From an uncultured Clostridia bacterium (GTDB lineage Bacteria > Bacillota > Clostridia > Oscillospirales > Ruminococcaceae), in NCBI GenBank assembly GCA_937907305.1, contig CALERQ010000060.1, positions 1-6,990 on the forward strand: a stretch of 6,990 nucleotides of DNA, written 5' to 3'. The position numbers were made by a program, and so were the translations under genes. Positions 6,157 through 6,990 of the stretch are shown one piece after another (within the stretch, counting starts at the first letter, position 1; each line of letters begins with the position of its first letter). Below the pieces are notes generated by a model. The model saw only the letters and a program-made list of their open reading frames with translations. It was not told the DNA's origin and ran no database searches.

Positions 6157-6990
6157 ATGAATCTTCAGCACATGAAATATGCCGTAGCCGTAGCGGAGAC
6201 CGGCTCCATCAATAAAGCGGCGGATCGGCTTTTTGTGGGCCAGTCCAATCTCAGCCGGGCCATCAAGGAGCTGGAAAACAGCCTGGGTGTGGCTATCTTT
6301 GAACGCAGCGCCCACGGTATGGAACTGACCCCGGAGGGCGGGGTGTTCCTGCGGTATGCCAAAGCGATCCTGCAGCAGGTGGATGAGGTGGAGCATATGT
6401 TTACCGAAGGTTCCGCCAAAAAGAAGCACTTTTCCATCTCGGTGCCGCGCTCCAGCTATATCTCGGAGGCTTTTGCCCGTTTTTCCTGTGAGCTTTCCGC
6501 CGATGAGGAGTTTGAAGTTTTCTACAAGGAAACCAACGCCATGCGCACCCTGAAGAATGTTCTTCAGGATGACTATAAGCTGGGTATCCTGCGGTATGCC
6601 GAAAACTATGACCGCTACTATAAGGAACTGGTGGAGGAAAAGGGCCTGCGATGTGAGCTGGTGGCGGAATTCCGCTATGCCCTGCTGATGAGCAAGGATT
6701 GTCCGCTGGCGCGGCAGGAGAGCATTACCTATGAGGACCTGAAAAACTATATCCGCGTGGCTTATGCCGACCCGTATGTCCCCTCGCTGCCGGCTTCCGA
6801 AGTGCGGCGGGAGGAGCTGCCGGATGATATCAACCGGCGTGTCTATGTCTTTGAGCGGGCCAGCCGCTTTGAGCTGCTTTCCCGCAACCCGCAGGCTTTT
6901 ATGTGGGTCTCACCGGTTTCGCAGGAGCTTTTGGAGCGATATTCGCTGGTGCACCGCCCCTGTGTGGATAGTCGCCGCCGTTACAAGGAT
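6157..6990 (+). CDS. LysR-family transcriptional regulator, 3' end outside window
   Basis: The first 278 codons of a LysR-type DNA-binding regulator; the reading frame is open to the last base. Residues 1-61 carry the family's winged helix-turn-helix: MNLQHMKYAVAVAETGSINK, AADRL, then the recognition region GQSNLSRAIKELENSLGV and the wing IFERSAHGMELTPEG. A linker helix (about 65-90) leads to a periplasmic-binding-protein-like effector domain opening at HFSISVPRSSYIS. The family is usually about 290-310 residues, so only a short C-terminal piece is missing. The start is supported by GGGAGGG 6 bases upstream; Met6 is a less likely alternative. It follows the DUF6320-like gene by 44 bases on the same strand with no terminator or clear promoter between, so it is probably transcribed with the cassette. 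The inducer is unknown. Confidence 0.93.
   Translation, partial: MNLQHMKYAVAVAETGSINKAADRLFVGQSNLSRAIKELENSLGVAIFERSAHGMELTPEGGVFLRYAKAILQQVDEVEHMFTEGSAKKKHFSISVPRSSYISEAFARFSCELSADEEFEVFYKETNAMRTLKNVLQDDYKLGILRYAENYDRYYKELVEEKGLRCELVAEFRYALLMSKDCPLARQESITYEDLKNYIRVAYADPYVPSLPASEVRREELPDDINRRVYVFERASRFELLSRNPQAFMWVSPVSQELLERYSLVHRPCVDSRRRYKD

Overview
The window looks like chromosomal DNA of a moderately GC-rich Gram-positive anaerobe of the Clostridia, probably Oscillospiraceae/Ruminococcaceae-like; the genus cannot be fixed. Support comes from strong AGGAGG-type ribosome sites, extended -10 promoters (TGnTATAAT), two lipoprotein signal peptides, a zinc-ribbon membrane protein of a kind I know mainly from Clostridia, and GC-rich genes separated by AT-rich promoter gaps. 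No rRNA, tRNA, CRISPR array, insertion sequence or phage gene is visible. The four gene-free gaps between transcription units are all shorter than 210 bases.

Left part (minus strand, 1-1670): the 5' 255 codons of a PhnD-type lipoprotein that binds substrate for a phosphate/phosphite/phosphonate ABC transporter. Its coding region leaves the window at base 1, so the permease and ATPase genes expected next to it would lie outside. It has its own extended -10 promoter, a leader of about 90 bases with two hairpins, and codon use typical of a highly expressed gene. Upstream on the same strand is an RpiR-family regulator (HTH plus SIS domain) with its own promoter.

Middle (plus strand, 1876-3142): divergent from the regulator is a secreted lipoprotein with an NTF2-like N-terminal part and a C-terminal cysteine Amidase_6 domain. 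It ends at a clear intrinsic terminator. The 205-base gap between the divergent genes holds the regulator's promoter and a short inverted repeat near the amidase start that could be an operator.

Right part (plus strand, 3159-6990): a near-consensus promoter drives a three-gene run. First is a 722-residue protein joining an HSL-type alpha/beta hydrolase to an HxxxDG acyltransferase. Next is a six-pass membrane protein with an N-terminal zinc ribbon (DUF6320-like). Last is a LysR-family regulator cut off by the window edge. Gaps of 22 and 44 bases without a terminator suggest one transcript. The cassette most worth attention is this fused hydrolase-acyltransferase with its membrane partner and a co-directional regulator. 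Its substrate is unknown; acylation or deacylation of a small molecule, glycolipid or envelope component is the reasonable guess.
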